Part shown: positions 15,724-25,497 of the stretch, in pieces
How the letters are laid out: every line of letters starts with the position of its first letter
How positions within the stretch are numbered: the first letter of the stretch is position 1
Source of the DNA: SZUA-584 sp041656035
GTDB lineage: Bacteria; Bacillota; Clostridia; Christensenellales; SZUA-584
Length of the DNA: 58,330 nucleotides
NCBI GenBank assembly: GCA_964586785.1
Contig: CAZPHS010000011.1
Span: forward strand, 1 to 58,330
Reading direction: 5' to 3'
Notes under the pieces: generated by a model
What the model was told of the DNA's origin: nothing
Seen by the model: the letters and a program-made list of their open reading frames with translations, nothing else
Database searches by the model: none
Position numbers and translations under genes: made by a program

Positions 15724-16523
15724 TAAAACGCATACTTTACGCCATACCGGCGCTAATAATATTATTTTCGGTGGTTTACATACACGGGGTTTACAGCCAG
15801 ATTGTTGTCGCGGCGATTGCCGTATTTTGCATGTATGAGATACTGCGCGCGCTGTCTGTTATTGCGCAGCCCGTATATGCCGTAGGGTACGCTTACGCGG
15901 CGCTGATTTACCCTGTTTTCGCATATGCCGGAGGGTTTACGGGAATCGCGTTGCTGCTTGCTGCCGCGGTAATGATACTTATAACCCTGCCTATGCTTAC
16001 CGGACGCAATGTAAAGGACAGCGTTATAACGGCGCTGGCGCTGTTTTACCCGGGGTTGTTTTTTGTGTTTATGTTTTCCTTTATGATTGCGCCTTCGGAA
16101 AACAATTCCCGATTTTTGATTATAATAGCTTTTGGCGTGGCGGTTGTGACGGATACGTTTGCGTATTTGACGGGACGGTTTTTTGGAAAGCGCAAGCTTA
16201 TGCCTGCCGTCAGCCCAAAAAAGACTGTGGAAGGAGCTATAGGCGGTCTTGTTTTCGGCGCGGGTTTTGTAACGGCCGCGGGCATATTTTTGCAGAGCAA
16301 ATTCGATGTAAATATATTTCCGCTGTGGTATGTCGCCCTCGGAATTGTACTTGGCGTATTAACGCAAATAGGAGACCTTACGGCTTCGTATATAAAGCGC
16401 AGGTTGTGCATAAAAGATTTTGGGCATATTATGGGAGAGCATGGCGGCGCGCTTGACAGGCTTGACAGCGTGTTGTTCATATGTCCGGTGATTTACGCTT
16501 TCTACCTGCTTATAGCGGTATAA
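15720..16523 (+). CDS. cdsA: Phosphatidate cytidylyltransferase
   Basis: 267-residue integral membrane enzyme that makes CDP-diacylglycerol from phosphatidate and CTP, the branch point of phospholipid synthesis. There are about eight membrane segments. The C-terminal CDP-diglyceride synthase signature is readable at SYIKRRLCIKDFGHIMGEHGGALDRLDS (about residues 223-250), with EHGGALDR where PGHGGILDR is usual. The start is TTG at 15720, overlapping the uppS stop, and dxr follows 14 nt after its end. The uppS-cdsA-dxr order is standard in Firmicutes. Confidence 0.95.
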   Translation: MIKRILYAIPALIILFSVVYIHGVYSQIVVAAIAVFCMYEILRALSVIAQPVYAVGYAYAALIYPVFAYAGGFTGIALLLAAAVMILITLPMLTGRNVKDSVITALALFYPGLFFVFMFSFMIAPSENNSRFLIIIAFGVAVVTDTFAYLTGRFFGKRKLMPAVSPKKTVEGAIGGLVFGAGFVTAAGIFLQSKFDVNIFPLWYVALGIVLGVLTQIGDLTASYIKRRLCIKDFGHIMGEHGGALDRLDSVLFICPVIYAFYLLIAV

Positions 16524-16537
16524 TAAAAGGACTGAAA

Positions 16538-17671
16538 ATGAAGAAAATTGCCATACTTGGCGCAACCGGCTCTATAGGCAGGCAGGCGCTTGATATAATT
16601 GAACGGTTTCCCGATAAGTTTTCGGTTACCGCGCTGACGGCGCACAAAGACAGCGACGAGTTGGCGAGGCTGGCTAAAAAGTTCGGCGCGAGTTACGCGG
16701 GGCTGACCGGACTTAAAGGGAGCGTTGAATTTGAGCGCAAAGCAGGTGTTCGCACCGGGTTTGGGCTTAAGGCTTTGCTTGAATCCTGCACGGTTGAAAA
16801 CCCCGATATAGTGCTTATTGCAGTGGTCGGCATAGCGGGGCTGCCGCCGCTTATAGAATGCCTTGACTGCGGTATAAATGTGGCTCTCGCAAATAAGGAG
16901 TCCCTTGTATGCGGGGGGCATATCGTAAAACAGAAACAGACGTCAAAGGCAAAAATTTATCCTGTAGACAGCGAACTTTCCGCGCTGTACCAGTGCCTTA
17001 ACGGCACGGAGGCGGCGGGAGTCCGCAGGGTTATTCTTACCGCGTCCGGCGGACCGTTTTATGACTGGAGCATAAACGATATACAAAACGCGACGGTGGA
17101 ACAGGCGCTGCGGCACCCTAATTGGCGTATGGGCAGGAAAATCACCGTAGACTGCGCGACATACATGAACAAAGGGCTTGAGATAATAGAAACGCACTGG
17201 CTTTTTAATCTTCCGCCGGAAAAAATAGACGTTGTCGTACACAGGCAAAGCATAATTCATTCCATGGTGGAGTTTGAAGACGGAGCGGTTTTAGCGCAGC
17301 TTGGCCCCACCGATATGCGCCAGCCCATACAGTACGCGTTCGGAAATCCGGACAGGCTCAAAAGCGTTGTCGGGCATCTTGATTTCGCTAAAATAGGCAA
17401 GCTGACGTTTGATACGCCGGACACCGATAAATTTCCATGCCTTAAACACGCTAAAGACGCGCTGGCCGCGGGCGGGTCTATGCCCCTTATAATGAACGCC
17501 GCCAATGAGGCGGCCGTGGAGCTGTTTCTTGAAAAAAAGATTTCGTTCGGCGATATAGAAAGGCTTGTACGCAGCGCGATGGAAAAATTCGCGGGGCTTA
17601 AGGGCGACACGCTGATAGAGATTTTCAACACCGATACCGAGGTGAAAAACTACGTTTACCGCAGCCGCTGA
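16538..17671 (+). CDS. dxr: 1-deoxy-D-xylulose 5-phosphate reductoisomerase
   Basis: 377-residue second enzyme of the MEP isoprenoid pathway; it converts DXP to MEP with NADPH. The NADPH-binding GATGSIG (about residues 8-14), the metal-binding PVDSELSALYQCL (about 146-158), the catalytic loop region HPNWRMGRKITVDCATYMNKGLE, and a C-terminal domain with AANEAAVELFL are present. AAAAGGA supports the ATG at 16538; an upstream in-frame ATG at 16481 lies inside cdsA. ispG of the same pathway is 1.1 kb downstream. The pathway supplies precursors for UppS. Confidence 0.97.
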   Translation: MKKIAILGATGSIGRQALDIIERFPDKFSVTALTAHKDSDELARLAKKFGASYAGLTGLKGSVEFERKAGVRTGFGLKALLESCTVENPDIVLIAVVGIAGLPPLIECLDCGINVALANKESLVCGGHIVKQKQTSKAKIYPVDSELSALYQCLNGTEAAGVRRVILTASGGPFYDWSINDIQNATVEQALRHPNWRMGRKITVDCATYMNKGLEIIETHWLFNLPPEKIDVVVHRQSIIHSMVEFEDGAVLAQLGPTDMRQPIQYAFGNPDRLKSVVGHLDFAKIGKLTFDTPDTDKFPCLKHAKDALAAGGSMPLIMNAANEAAVELFLEKKISFGDIERLVRSAMEKFAGLKGDTLIEIFNTDTEVKNYVYRSR

Positions 17672-17696
17672 ACCGCGCATTTTGGCACATGTTTTA

Positions 17697-17705
17697 TGAT
17701 ATAAT
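17697..17705 (+). promoter_or_regulatory. Extended -10 promoter before rseP
   Basis: TGATATAAT (17697-17705) is a perfect extended -10 element (TGN plus TATAAT), 39 nt before the rseP TTG. No good -35 hexamer is visible at the right distance, which is acceptable for extended -10 promoters. It would split rseP-ispG-polC from the pyrH-dxr group. Confidence 0.5.
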
Positions 17706-17743
17706 TATATCAGGCTTTAAATAAAGGTTAAGGAGACATTGCT

Positions 17744-18796
17744 TTGGACTTGTTAGTGACGATAATCAGCACAATAGGCGCGCTGATTATAATAAGCATT
17801 ATAATAATAGTGCATGAGCTGGGGCATTTTTTAATCGGGCGCGCGTGCAAAATAAAGATAATGGAATTTAGCGTGGGCTTTGGTCCCAAAATAAAACAAT
17901 GGGTAAAAAACGACACCACATATTCGGTAAGGTGGATATTGCTTGGCGGATATAACAGGTTTTACGGCGAAGACCAGGAGGTTGCCGACAAGCTCGCGTT
18001 TAACAAACAGCCTGCCGGCCGGCGCGCGTTAACAATAGCTGCCGGTTCGGTGTTCAATATATTGTTCGCGCTTCTGCTTGTGATTATTATGTTGTGGGCT
18101 TTCGGTGATTATGTGCCTAAAATCTCGGAGGTGTGGGGAGAACCCGGGCGCGAGGCAGGCCTTAAGCCGGACGATATTATTCTTTCCATGAACGGGGTTA
18201 AAACCGACAATTCGTTGGAATATAACGCCGCGCTGCGAGCCTCGGATAACGTGACTATGGATATCACTGTGCTGCGCGGCAAAGAGGAATTAAGCTTTAA
18301 CGTTCCGTATCAGTATTACGAGAACTATAATTATATAAGCAATAATCAAGAATTCGCTGTCACCGGATATAAAACCGGAATATCTATTACGGGGGAACAG
18401 GTAAATTACGGCTTCTTCGACGCCGTGGCAATGTCTTTCAGATGGATGTTTTTGCTTATAAGAGAAACGCTTGTATCGTTGTTTGGGGCTGTGTCCGGCA
18501 GGGCGACGGAAGGCATTTCGGGTATTGTCGGCGTTGTCGGCATAATTTCCAAGGCTTTGCGAATCAGCCTTGAATGGGTTTTACAGCTTGGAGTTACTAT
18601 AAGCGTAAGTATTGCGGTAATCAATCTGCTGCCGCTGCCGGCGCTGGACGGCGGAAGGCTTGTGTTTATAGGCATAGAAAAAATATTTAAAAAACCTGTT
18701 CCGCGTAATGTTGAGGGAGTTATACATCTTATAGGCTTCGCCCTTTTGGTTATGCTGTTTTTTGTAATCACATATAAAGATATTTTTGGCGGTTAG
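17744..18796 (+). CDS. rseP: Site-2 intramembrane metalloprotease RseP
   Basis: 350-residue M50-family intramembrane zinc protease (RseP/RasP). The zinc motif HELGHF (about residues 24-29) is in the first membrane segment and the third ligand region NLLPLPALDGGRLVF (about 290-304) near the C-terminus. A PDZ domain covers about 120-190. The family cleaves membrane-bound anti-sigma factors, signal-peptide remnants and division proteins. The start is TTG with AAGGAG (17730-17735) 8 nt upstream. ispG starts almost at once after it, giving the common clostridial order dxr-rseP-ispG-polC. Confidence 0.95.
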   Translation: MDLLVTIISTIGALIIISIIIIVHELGHFLIGRACKIKIMEFSVGFGPKIKQWVKNDTTYSVRWILLGGYNRFYGEDQEVADKLAFNKQPAGRRALTIAAGSVFNILFALLLVIIMLWAFGDYVPKISEVWGEPGREAGLKPDDIILSMNGVKTDNSLEYNAALRASDNVTMDITVLRGKEELSFNVPYQYYENYNYISNNQEFAVTGYKTGISITGEQVNYGFFDAVAMSFRWMFLLIRETLVSLFGAVSGRATEGISGIVGVVGIISKALRISLEWVLQLGVTISVSIAVINLLPLPALDGGRLVFIGIEKIFKKPVPRNVEGVIHLIGFALLVMLFFVITYKDIFGG

Positions 18797-18800
18797 CGCT

Positions 18801-19850
18801 ATGGACGGCAAAACGCGAAGTGTTCGGATAGGCGGCGTTTTTGTAGGCGGCGGCGGCAGCGTGCTTATACAATCGATGACAAATACGGATACTGTTGATA
18901 CAAAAGCTACGATTGCGCAGATAGAGAGGCTTTGCGACGCGGGCTGCGAGGCGGTGCGGTGCGCGTTCTACAGCGAGGCCTGCGCGCCCGCTTTTAAAGA
19001 AATAAAAAAACATATGCGAGTGCCGCTTATTGCGGACGTACACTTTGATGCCAATCTTGCCCTGCTCGCGCTGAAAAACGGCGCGGATAAGGTTAGAATA
19101 AACCCCGGTAACTTAAAGGGAGAAGGCGCGCTTTTCGCGGTCGCGGATTGCGCCAAAAGCTTCGGCGCGGCGCTGCGCATAGGCGTTAACGCGGGCTCTC
19201 TTGAACGGCGGTTGCTTGAAAAGCACGGTTCTCCAACCGCAAAGGCGCTTGCGCAAAGCGCGGCAGATACTGTGGAGAAATTATACGGCGCGGGTTTTTT
19301 TGACGCGGTTGTATCCATAAAAGCGTCGTATGTGCCCGTATGCGTTAAGGCGTGCCGCATATTTTCAAGGCTTAGCGACGCGCCCATGCATATAGGCATA
19401 ACCGAAGCCGGCGCGTACGACGACGCCGTTGTAAAATCGGCGGTGGGTCTTGGGGCGCTTCTTTTGGACGGCATAGGCGATACTATTCGCGTGTCGGTGA
19501 CCGGAGACCCTGTGCGGGAGATAAAAGCGGCGAAACAAATTCTCCAAAGCGCCGGAAGGCGCACGTTTTATCCCGAGGTTATAAGCTGCCCGACGTGCGC
19601 TAGGACGCGTATTGACGTTGAGGGTTTAAGCCAGAAGGTTAAAGTTATATTGAATGAAAAAGCAAAGCCGTTGAAAGCCGCTGTTATGGGGTGCGTTGTA
19701 AACGGACCGGGCGAGGCGAGGCACGCGGATATCGGCATCGCGGGCGGGGACGGAAAGGCGGCTCTTTTCGCCAAGGGCGAGCTTGTCGGAACATACGGCG
19801 GCGACGATATACTGGACGCTTTTTCACGTTATATAGACGAGCATTTTTAA
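18801..19850 (+). CDS. ispG: 4-hydroxy-3-methylbut-2-enyl diphosphate synthase
   Basis: 349-residue IspG/GcpE, the Fe-S enzyme that makes HMBPP in the MEP pathway. The TIM-barrel N-terminus has VLIQSMTNTDTVDT. The C-terminal cluster ligands are in SCPTCARTRID (two Cys) and GCVVNGPGEA (Cys plus the ligand Glu). HADIGIAGGDGKA is also characteristic. An ATG at 18801, 4 nt after the rseP stop, fits the family start better than a TTG at 18786 inside rseP. No clear ribosome site is visible, so translation may depend on coupling to rseP. polC follows 13 nt downstream. Confidence 0.96.
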   Translation: MDGKTRSVRIGGVFVGGGGSVLIQSMTNTDTVDTKATIAQIERLCDAGCEAVRCAFYSEACAPAFKEIKKHMRVPLIADVHFDANLALLALKNGADKVRINPGNLKGEGALFAVADCAKSFGAALRIGVNAGSLERRLLEKHGSPTAKALAQSAADTVEKLYGAGFFDAVVSIKASYVPVCVKACRIFSRLSDAPMHIGITEAGAYDDAVVKSAVGLGALLLDGIGDTIRVSVTGDPVREIKAAKQILQSAGRRTFYPEVISCPTCARTRIDVEGLSQKVKVILNEKAKPLKAAVMGCVVNGPGEARHADIGIAGGDGKAALFAKGELVGTYGGDDILDAFSRYIDEHF

Positions 19851-19863
19851 CAGGGAGGATACC

Positions 19864-22800
19864 GTGGCCAAGGCTAAGTACATTGCCGCTCTTAAAAATA
19901 AAATAGGCGTTGACGAGCGTTACGGGCTAGAGCTTGACAAGGTGCAGCACGATGTTAAAAAAGACTGTATTCTTATGTATTTTCGCAGCGGCTTGCTTCC
20001 CGCCGAGCTTTATCTTTCCGTTGAGAAATATGTAAAAGAAACCGCCGGTGAAAACGCGCGAATTATTATTAAGTATAAAGATATAAACGAAGACGGCGCG
20101 CTTTTCGCGGAGCATATCCGTTCGCTGTGCTGTTATGTAAAAGAAGCCGCCGCGCCTTTTTTGGAACGGTGTCTTATACGCGTTGAAGGGCATACCGTGC
20201 ATATTGATTTCGCCGACGATATAGGCGCGGAAGTGTTTTCGGCTTTGGGGCTTAAAGATTATATAAACGATTATCTGTCAAGGTGCCTTGGAGGCAAAGC
20301 TTCGGTTTTGACGGGGCGCTGCGAACCCGATATGCTGCCCCCGCCGGTGCGAGCAATACGGCGGAAGAAAAAAAACAACACCGAGCTTATAATTACGCCA
20401 AAACCGGCGCGGGAGAGCGAAACAAAGCCGGCGAGGCAAAAACAAAATACCATACACGGGAAACCCATCGCCAAAGGACAGGCCGTTTCAATAAAAGATA
20501 TAAGCGAGCTGACGGGAGAGTGCATAGTCTGCGGTCAGGTTACGGAGGTAAAATCGTTTGATATAAAAAAAGCGACGCGGGGCGAGCGCTCAATAATAGT
20601 TTTCGGGGTTACGGACTATACGTCTACGGTTACGTGCAAGGCGTTTGTAAGCCGCGAAAAGTGCGACGCTATAAAGCAAAGGCTTAATGACGCTCCGGCC
20701 GTGCGCGTCGCGGGAAACGCGGCGTACGACAGTTTTTCAAAAGAAATCTGCGTATCCGTAAAAAGCATAGAGCAAGCCGCGGCGCAGAGCAGGATTGACG
20801 ACGCGCCGGTTAAACGCGTCGAGCTGCATATGCACACCAATATGAGCGCTCTGGACGCTTGCGCGGACGAGGCGGACGTGGTTAAACGCGCGGTATCATT
20901 TGGGCACGACGCGGTGGCGATAACCGACCACGGCGTTGTTCAGGCTTTTCCGCGGGCGTTTGACGAGGCTAAAAAGCACGGCATAAAGGTTATCTACGGT
21001 ATGGAAGCCTATATGCTTGACGATACGAAAGAAAAGTACAGCGAATCCTTTGAGGACGAGTACGTGGTTTTTGATATAGAGACCACGGGGCTTAACCCAA
21101 ACAGCTGCGGTATAACCGAGATAGGCGCGGTGCGTTTGATTAAGGGGGAAATAACGGACACGTTTTCAACGTTTGTAAACCCGGGTATGCCTATAAGCCC
21201 TCAGATAACCGACTTAACCGGAATAACCGACGAGATGGTGAAAGACGCGCCGCGGGTTGACGAAGCGCTCCGCATGTTTAAAGAATTCGCGGGGGATAAG
21301 CCTTTGGCAGCCCATAACGCTTCTTTTGATTTAAGCTTTATAGAAAAATACGGCGAGGATAGCGGTATAAGCTTTGAAAACGAGCGCCTCGATACTCTCT
21401 GGCTTATAAAGCGTATGTTCCCCGACCATAAGTCTTACAGCCTTGGCAAGCTTGCGGCGGATTTTGGCATCAGCTTTAAACATCACAGGGCGCTTAACGA
21501 CGCCGAATGCACCGCCAAGCTTATGATAAAATGCTTTGAGCAGGCGCGGACGGCCAAGCTTTCGCAAGCGGCGGATGAGAAAACCATGCCCGTTTATCAT
21601 ACAATACTGCTGTGCGAAAACAAAACCGGTCTTTACAATCTGTATAAGCTTGTGACAGAATCGCACTTAAATCATTTTTACCGCCGCCCGCGCGTGCCAA
21701 AATCGCTGCTTTCCGCGCACAGGGAAGGGCTTATTGTCGGCTCGGCTTGTGAGAAGGGAGAGCTTGTTTCGGCTATACTGCGGTACGCTTCGGACGGAGA
21801 GCTTGAGCATATAGCGCGGTTTTACGATTATCTTGAGGTGCAGCCGGACGCAAACAACTATTTTCTGGTACGCGACGGACGTTTCCGCACAAAGGAGGGC
21901 GTGCGCGATATTACAAGGCGCGTAGTCGCTTTGGGAGAAGCGGTCGGCAAGCCCGTCGCCGCCACATGCGACGCGCATTTTATTGAACCGCAGCATGAAT
22001 ATTTCAGAAGAATACTTATGCACGGCCAAAAGTTTGCCGACGCGGACAGCCAGCCCCCGCTTTTTTTCCGTACAACTCCGGAGATGCTCGCGGAATTTTC
22101 ATACCTCGGCGAAAAAAAGGCTTATGAGATAGTGGTGCAAAACACGCGCGATATAGCGGCGCGGGCAGAGCGTATAGAGCTTCTGCCGGATGAACCCGCG
22201 ATGCCTAAGATAAAGGACGCGGCGGAAAAGCTTGAAAAAGCGGCTTGCGCGCGTGTTAAGCAAGTATACGGAGACCCTGTTCCGGAAGTCGTTTTAAAGC
22301 GGCTTGAGTATGAGCTATCGTCAATAATAAAACACGGTTACGGCGTTCTTTATTACATAGCGTCCAAGCTTGTTAGGCATTCGCTCGAAAACGGGTATCT
22401 TGTGGGCTCGCGCGGCTCGGTGGGCTCTTCGTTCGCGGCGACAATGGCGGGCATAACGGAGGTAAACCCGCTGCCGCCCCATTATGTGTGCCCGAAATGC
22501 AAAAACAGCGAATTTGATATAGATACCGGCGTGTATTCGTGCGGACCGGATTTGCCGGAAAAAGACTGTCCGGTTTGCAAAACGGCGTACATCAGAGACG
22601 GATACGACATACCCTTCGCGGTATTTTTGGGCATAAACGCCGATAAAGTGCCCGACATAGATTTAAACTTTTCCGGTATATACCAACAACAGGCGCATAA
22701 TTTTATACTGGACTTTTTCGGAAACGACCATGTTTTCCGCGCCGGTACGATAAGCAGCATAAAGTCTCAGACGGCTTACGGTTTTGTTAAAGCTTATCTT

Positions 22801-24087
22801 ACGGAGAAGAACATAAACGCAAGCAAGGCCGAGGTTGAAAGATTGGTAAAAGGGGTAACCGGCACAAAACGCACAACGGGGCAGCACCCGGGCGGTTTGG
22901 TGATACTGCCGGAAGACAGGGACATACACGAGTTTACCCCTCTTCAGTATCCCGCCAACGATCCGAAATCGGGCAGCGTTACCACGCATTTTAATTTCGG
23001 CTCGCTTCACGACCGGCTGATAAAGCTTGATATACTCGGTCATGACGACCCTACGGCTTTGCGTATGCTTTTTGAGATAACGGGTATCGACCCTAAAGAG
23101 GTGCCGCTGTGCGATAAAGATACGCTGTCGCTGTTCTCGTCAACCGCAACCATAGGAATAGAGCCGGCGCAGATAGGCGGCTGTGAGGTTGGCAGCCTTG
23201 GCATACCCGAGTTCGGGACAAAGTTTGTACGGCAGATATTGACCGAGACCCGCCCCACAACCATAGGCGAGCTGATACGAATATGCGGCTTATCGCACGG
23301 AACCGACGTGTGGCTTAATAACGCCCGGGACCTGATAAAAAACGGCACCGCGACATTGCGCGAGGTTATATGCACGCGAGACGACATAATGAATTATCTT
23401 GTAACGCGGGGCATCGATGAAACGGAAGCGTTTTATATAATGGAATCGGTACGCAGGGGCAAGGGGCTTAAAGAGGAATGGGAGAAAAGCATGGCCGCCG
23501 CGGGAGTTCCGGCGTGGTTTGCCGAATCATGCAAAAAAATAGCGTATATGTTCCCTCGCGCGCACGCGGTGGCGTACGTTATTATGGCTTTGCGTATAGC
23601 TTATTTTAAAGTGCATTATCCGCGCGCGTTCTACGCGACGTACTTTTCCGTGCGGGCGGACAGCCTGGACGCGGCATACCTGCAGTCGGGAGAAACCGTC
23701 CGCGGACGCATCGCCGGCATACAAGCCAAAGGGAAAGACGCAAGCGCGCTGGAACAGTCCCAGCTTACAGTGTTTGAGGTGGCGCTCGAGATGATAGAAC
23801 GGGGAATAGATTTTTTGCCGCCGGATTTATATCTCTCCGACGCCATGAAATGCGTGATAGAGCGTGACGGCATAAGGCTGCCGTTTACCGCCATGTCCGG
23901 CACCGGCGAGACGGCCGCGAGGGGCATTGAGCGCGCGCGCGAGCAGGGGGAATTTATCTCCGTTGAGGATTTAAAATCAAGGTCGGGAGTATCAAGCGCT
24001 GTAATTACCGCGATGGAGGAGCTTGGCTGTTTAAGCGGTTTGCTTAAAAGCAGCCAGCTGAGTCTTTTTGATTTAGGCGCCGACTGA
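19864..24087 (+). CDS. polC: DNA polymerase III alpha subunit, PolC type
   Basis: 1407-residue replicative polymerase with built-in proofreading, as in low-GC Gram-positives. Domains in order: an N-terminal region (1-200), OB fold (about 210-310), PHP domain (HMHTNMSALDACADEADVV, about 323-341), inserted DEDDh exonuclease (VVFDIETTGLNPNSCGITEIGAV, about 402-424, to HHRALNDAECTA), then the second PHP part and the polymerase. The Cys motif CPKCKN and CPVC (about 877-904) marks the PolC zinc site, and PDIDLNFSG holds catalytic Asp residues. The usual FSGEYQ reads FSGIYQ here. GTG start with GGGAGG upstream. No rimP-nusA follows, unlike in many Firmicutes. Confidence 0.97.
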   Translation: MAKAKYIAALKNKIGVDERYGLELDKVQHDVKKDCILMYFRSGLLPAELYLSVEKYVKETAGENARIIIKYKDINEDGALFAEHIRSLCCYVKEAAAPFLERCLIRVEGHTVHIDFADDIGAEVFSALGLKDYINDYLSRCLGGKASVLTGRCEPDMLPPPVRAIRRKKKNNTELIITPKPARESETKPARQKQNTIHGKPIAKGQAVSIKDISELTGECIVCGQVTEVKSFDIKKATRGERSIIVFGVTDYTSTVTCKAFVSREKCDAIKQRLNDAPAVRVAGNAAYDSFSKEICVSVKSIEQAAAQSRIDDAPVKRVELHMHTNMSALDACADEADVVKRAVSFGHDAVAITDHGVVQAFPRAFDEAKKHGIKVIYGMEAYMLDDTKEKYSESFEDEYVVFDIETTGLNPNSCGITEIGAVRLIKGEITDTFSTFVNPGMPISPQITDLTGITDEMVKDAPRVDEALRMFKEFAGDKPLAAHNASFDLSFIEKYGEDSGISFENERLDTLWLIKRMFPDHKSYSLGKLAADFGISFKHHRALNDAECTAKLMIKCFEQARTAKLSQAADEKTMPVYHTILLCENKTGLYNLYKLVTESHLNHFYRRPRVPKSLLSAHREGLIVGSACEKGELVSAILRYASDGELEHIARFYDYLEVQPDANNYFLVRDGRFRTKEGVRDITRRVVALGEAVGKPVAATCDAHFIEPQHEYFRRILMHGQKFADADSQPPLFFRTTPEMLAEFSYLGEKKAYEIVVQNTRDIAARAERIELLPDEPAMPKIKDAAEKLEKAACARVKQVYGDPVPEVVLKRLEYELSSIIKHGYGVLYYIASKLVRHSLENGYLVGSRGSVGSSFAATMAGITEVNPLPPHYVCPKCKNSEFDIDTGVYSCGPDLPEKDCPVCKTAYIRDGYDIPFAVFLGINADKVPDIDLNFSGIYQQQAHNFILDFFGNDHVFRAGTISSIKSQTAYGFVKAYLTEKNINASKAEVERLVKGVTGTKRTTGQHPGGLVILPEDRDIHEFTPLQYPANDPKSGSVTTHFNFGSLHDRLIKLDILGHDDPTALRMLFEITGIDPKEVPLCDKDTLSLFSSTATIGIEPAQIGGCEVGSLGIPEFGTKFVRQILTETRPTTIGELIRICGLSHGTDVWLNNARDLIKNGTATLREVICTRDDIMNYLVTRGIDETEAFYIMESVRRGKGLKEEWEKSMAAAGVPAWFAESCKKIAYMFPRAHAVAYVIMALRIAYFKVHYPRAFYATYFSVRADSLDAAYLQSGETVRGRIAGIQAKGKDASALEQSQLTVFEVALEMIERGIDFLPPDLYLSDAMKCVIERDGIRLPFTAMSGTGETAARGIERAREQGEFISVEDLKSRSGVSSAVITAMEELGCLSGLLKSSQLSLFDLGAD

Positions 24088-24139
24088 TTAGTATTTGCCG
24101 GCGCTTAAAGTCCGGCGGCACATGCGCGGCATATTGACA

Positions 24140-24168
24140 TTGACTATTTTTTGAAGCACATATATAAT
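24140..24168 (+). promoter_or_regulatory. Sigma-A-type promoter of secD-secF
   Basis: TTGACT (24140-24145) and TATAAT (24163-24168) with a 17-nt spacer. A second overlapping -35-like hexamer, TTGACA (24134-24139), lies immediately before it. Confidence 0.75.
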
Positions 24169-24209
24169 TAAATAAGTTTTTTTAAATCGCTAAGGAAGGA
24201 AATTGGGGT

Positions 24210-25496
24210 ATGAGAAAAGGCAACGTAATTACTATTATTCTACTGTTGCTTTTAGGCGTTTGCGTTTATTTTGGTATGATGGGCGCAACGATTGGCATAT
24301 ATAGAATGAAACCGTGGCCTGAGCAGATAAGCCTTGGGCTTGATTTGACCGGCGGCGGCTCCGTCGTGTATCAGGCCGAAAAGGGTGATATGTCCGATGA
24401 AGAATTTGATGCCAGGCTTAACACTACAATGGGAGTTTTCAGGGCAAGGCTGGACCAAAAGAACTTGACCGAGGCCACCGTTGTAAGCCAGGGAACGGAC
24501 AGGATACGCATTGAGATACCGACAAAGGACGAGGAACCCGGCCAGGTGTTTGCCATGCTGGGCAAACCCGCGGTTCTTGAATTTAAGGACGCTTTGGGAA
24601 ACACGGGAATAACGGGAGATATGGTTAAGTCCGCGCAGGCGGGTATTAATTCCGAAACCGGACAGCCGATTGTAAACCTTGAATTCAGCACCGAGGGAGC
24701 CGTTATATTCGCGCAGATGACCGCAGATGCCTACAGGGACAAAACTCCCGTTCATATAGTTGTGGACGGCATGACTTTGTCAAGCCCCACAGTAAGCAAA
24801 GGCGCTATAACCGGCGGCTCGGCGTACATAGAAGGCAGCTTTACACAAAAAACAGCGCAGGACCTTGCGGTGCAGATAGCGTCGGGCGCCATACCTCTAA
24901 AGCTGAACGAAATAGAGCAGCGCTCCATAAGCGCGTCGCTTGGGGAAGACGCTTTGTACAGCAGCCTTTTCGCGGGTCTTGTCGGCTTATGCGTGCTTTT
25001 CATATTTTTGACGCTGTACTACAGGCTTCCGGGGCTGCTGGCGTGCGTATCCTTGATAGTCTACGGCTCAATTATACTGTTTACGCTGGCGGCGTTTAAA
25101 ATACAGCTGACTTTGCCCGGAATAGCGGGTCTTATTCTCGGCGTGGGCATGGCGGTGGACGCTAACGTAATTATTTTTGAGCGGTTCAAAGAAGAACTGT
25201 CCGCCGGTAAAACACTGCGTTCTTCGCTGAACTCCGGTTTCTCCAAAGCGTTATGGACAATAATAGATTCAAATATAACGACTTTTATTGCGGCGGTGGT
25301 AATCGCGTGGTTTGGGGTAGGTACCGTAAAAGGGTTCGGATACACACTTATGATAAGCATAGTGGCTTCCATGTTTTCCGTGTTTACTGTTACAAGGGCG
25401 TTAATGCGGCTGGTTTTAGCGTTTAAGATAAAAAATCTAAAGCTGTATGCGCGGCGCGGCATAACGCAAGCGCCAAATGCGAAAGGAGGCGAGTAA
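24210..25496 (+). CDS. secD: Protein translocase subunit SecD
   Basis: 428-residue SecD, which with SecF pulls exported proteins through SecYEG using the proton gradient. One N-terminal membrane segment (about 7-27) is followed by LGLDLTGGGSVVYQ, the extracytoplasmic P1 domain (to about 250), and five more membrane segments. GLILGVGMAVDANVIIFERFKEEL (about 302-325) is the RND-type signature. The protein is compact, as in Firmicutes, with a small head region. It has a clear promoter and AAGGAAGG upstream. secF starts 1 nt after its stop codon. Confidence 0.96.
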   Translation: MRKGNVITIILLLLLGVCVYFGMMGATIGIYRMKPWPEQISLGLDLTGGGSVVYQAEKGDMSDEEFDARLNTTMGVFRARLDQKNLTEATVVSQGTDRIRIEIPTKDEEPGQVFAMLGKPAVLEFKDALGNTGITGDMVKSAQAGINSETGQPIVNLEFSTEGAVIFAQMTADAYRDKTPVHIVVDGMTLSSPTVSKGAITGGSAYIEGSFTQKTAQDLAVQIASGAIPLKLNEIEQRSISASLGEDALYSSLFAGLVGLCVLFIFLTLYYRLPGLLACVSLIVYGSIILFTLAAFKIQLTLPGIAGLILGVGMAVDANVIIFERFKEELSAGKTLRSSLNSGFSKALWTIIDSNITTFIAAVVIAWFGVGTVKGFGYTLMISIVASMFSVFTVTRALMRLVLAFKIKNLKLYARRGITQAPNAKGGE

Positions 25497-25497
25497 T

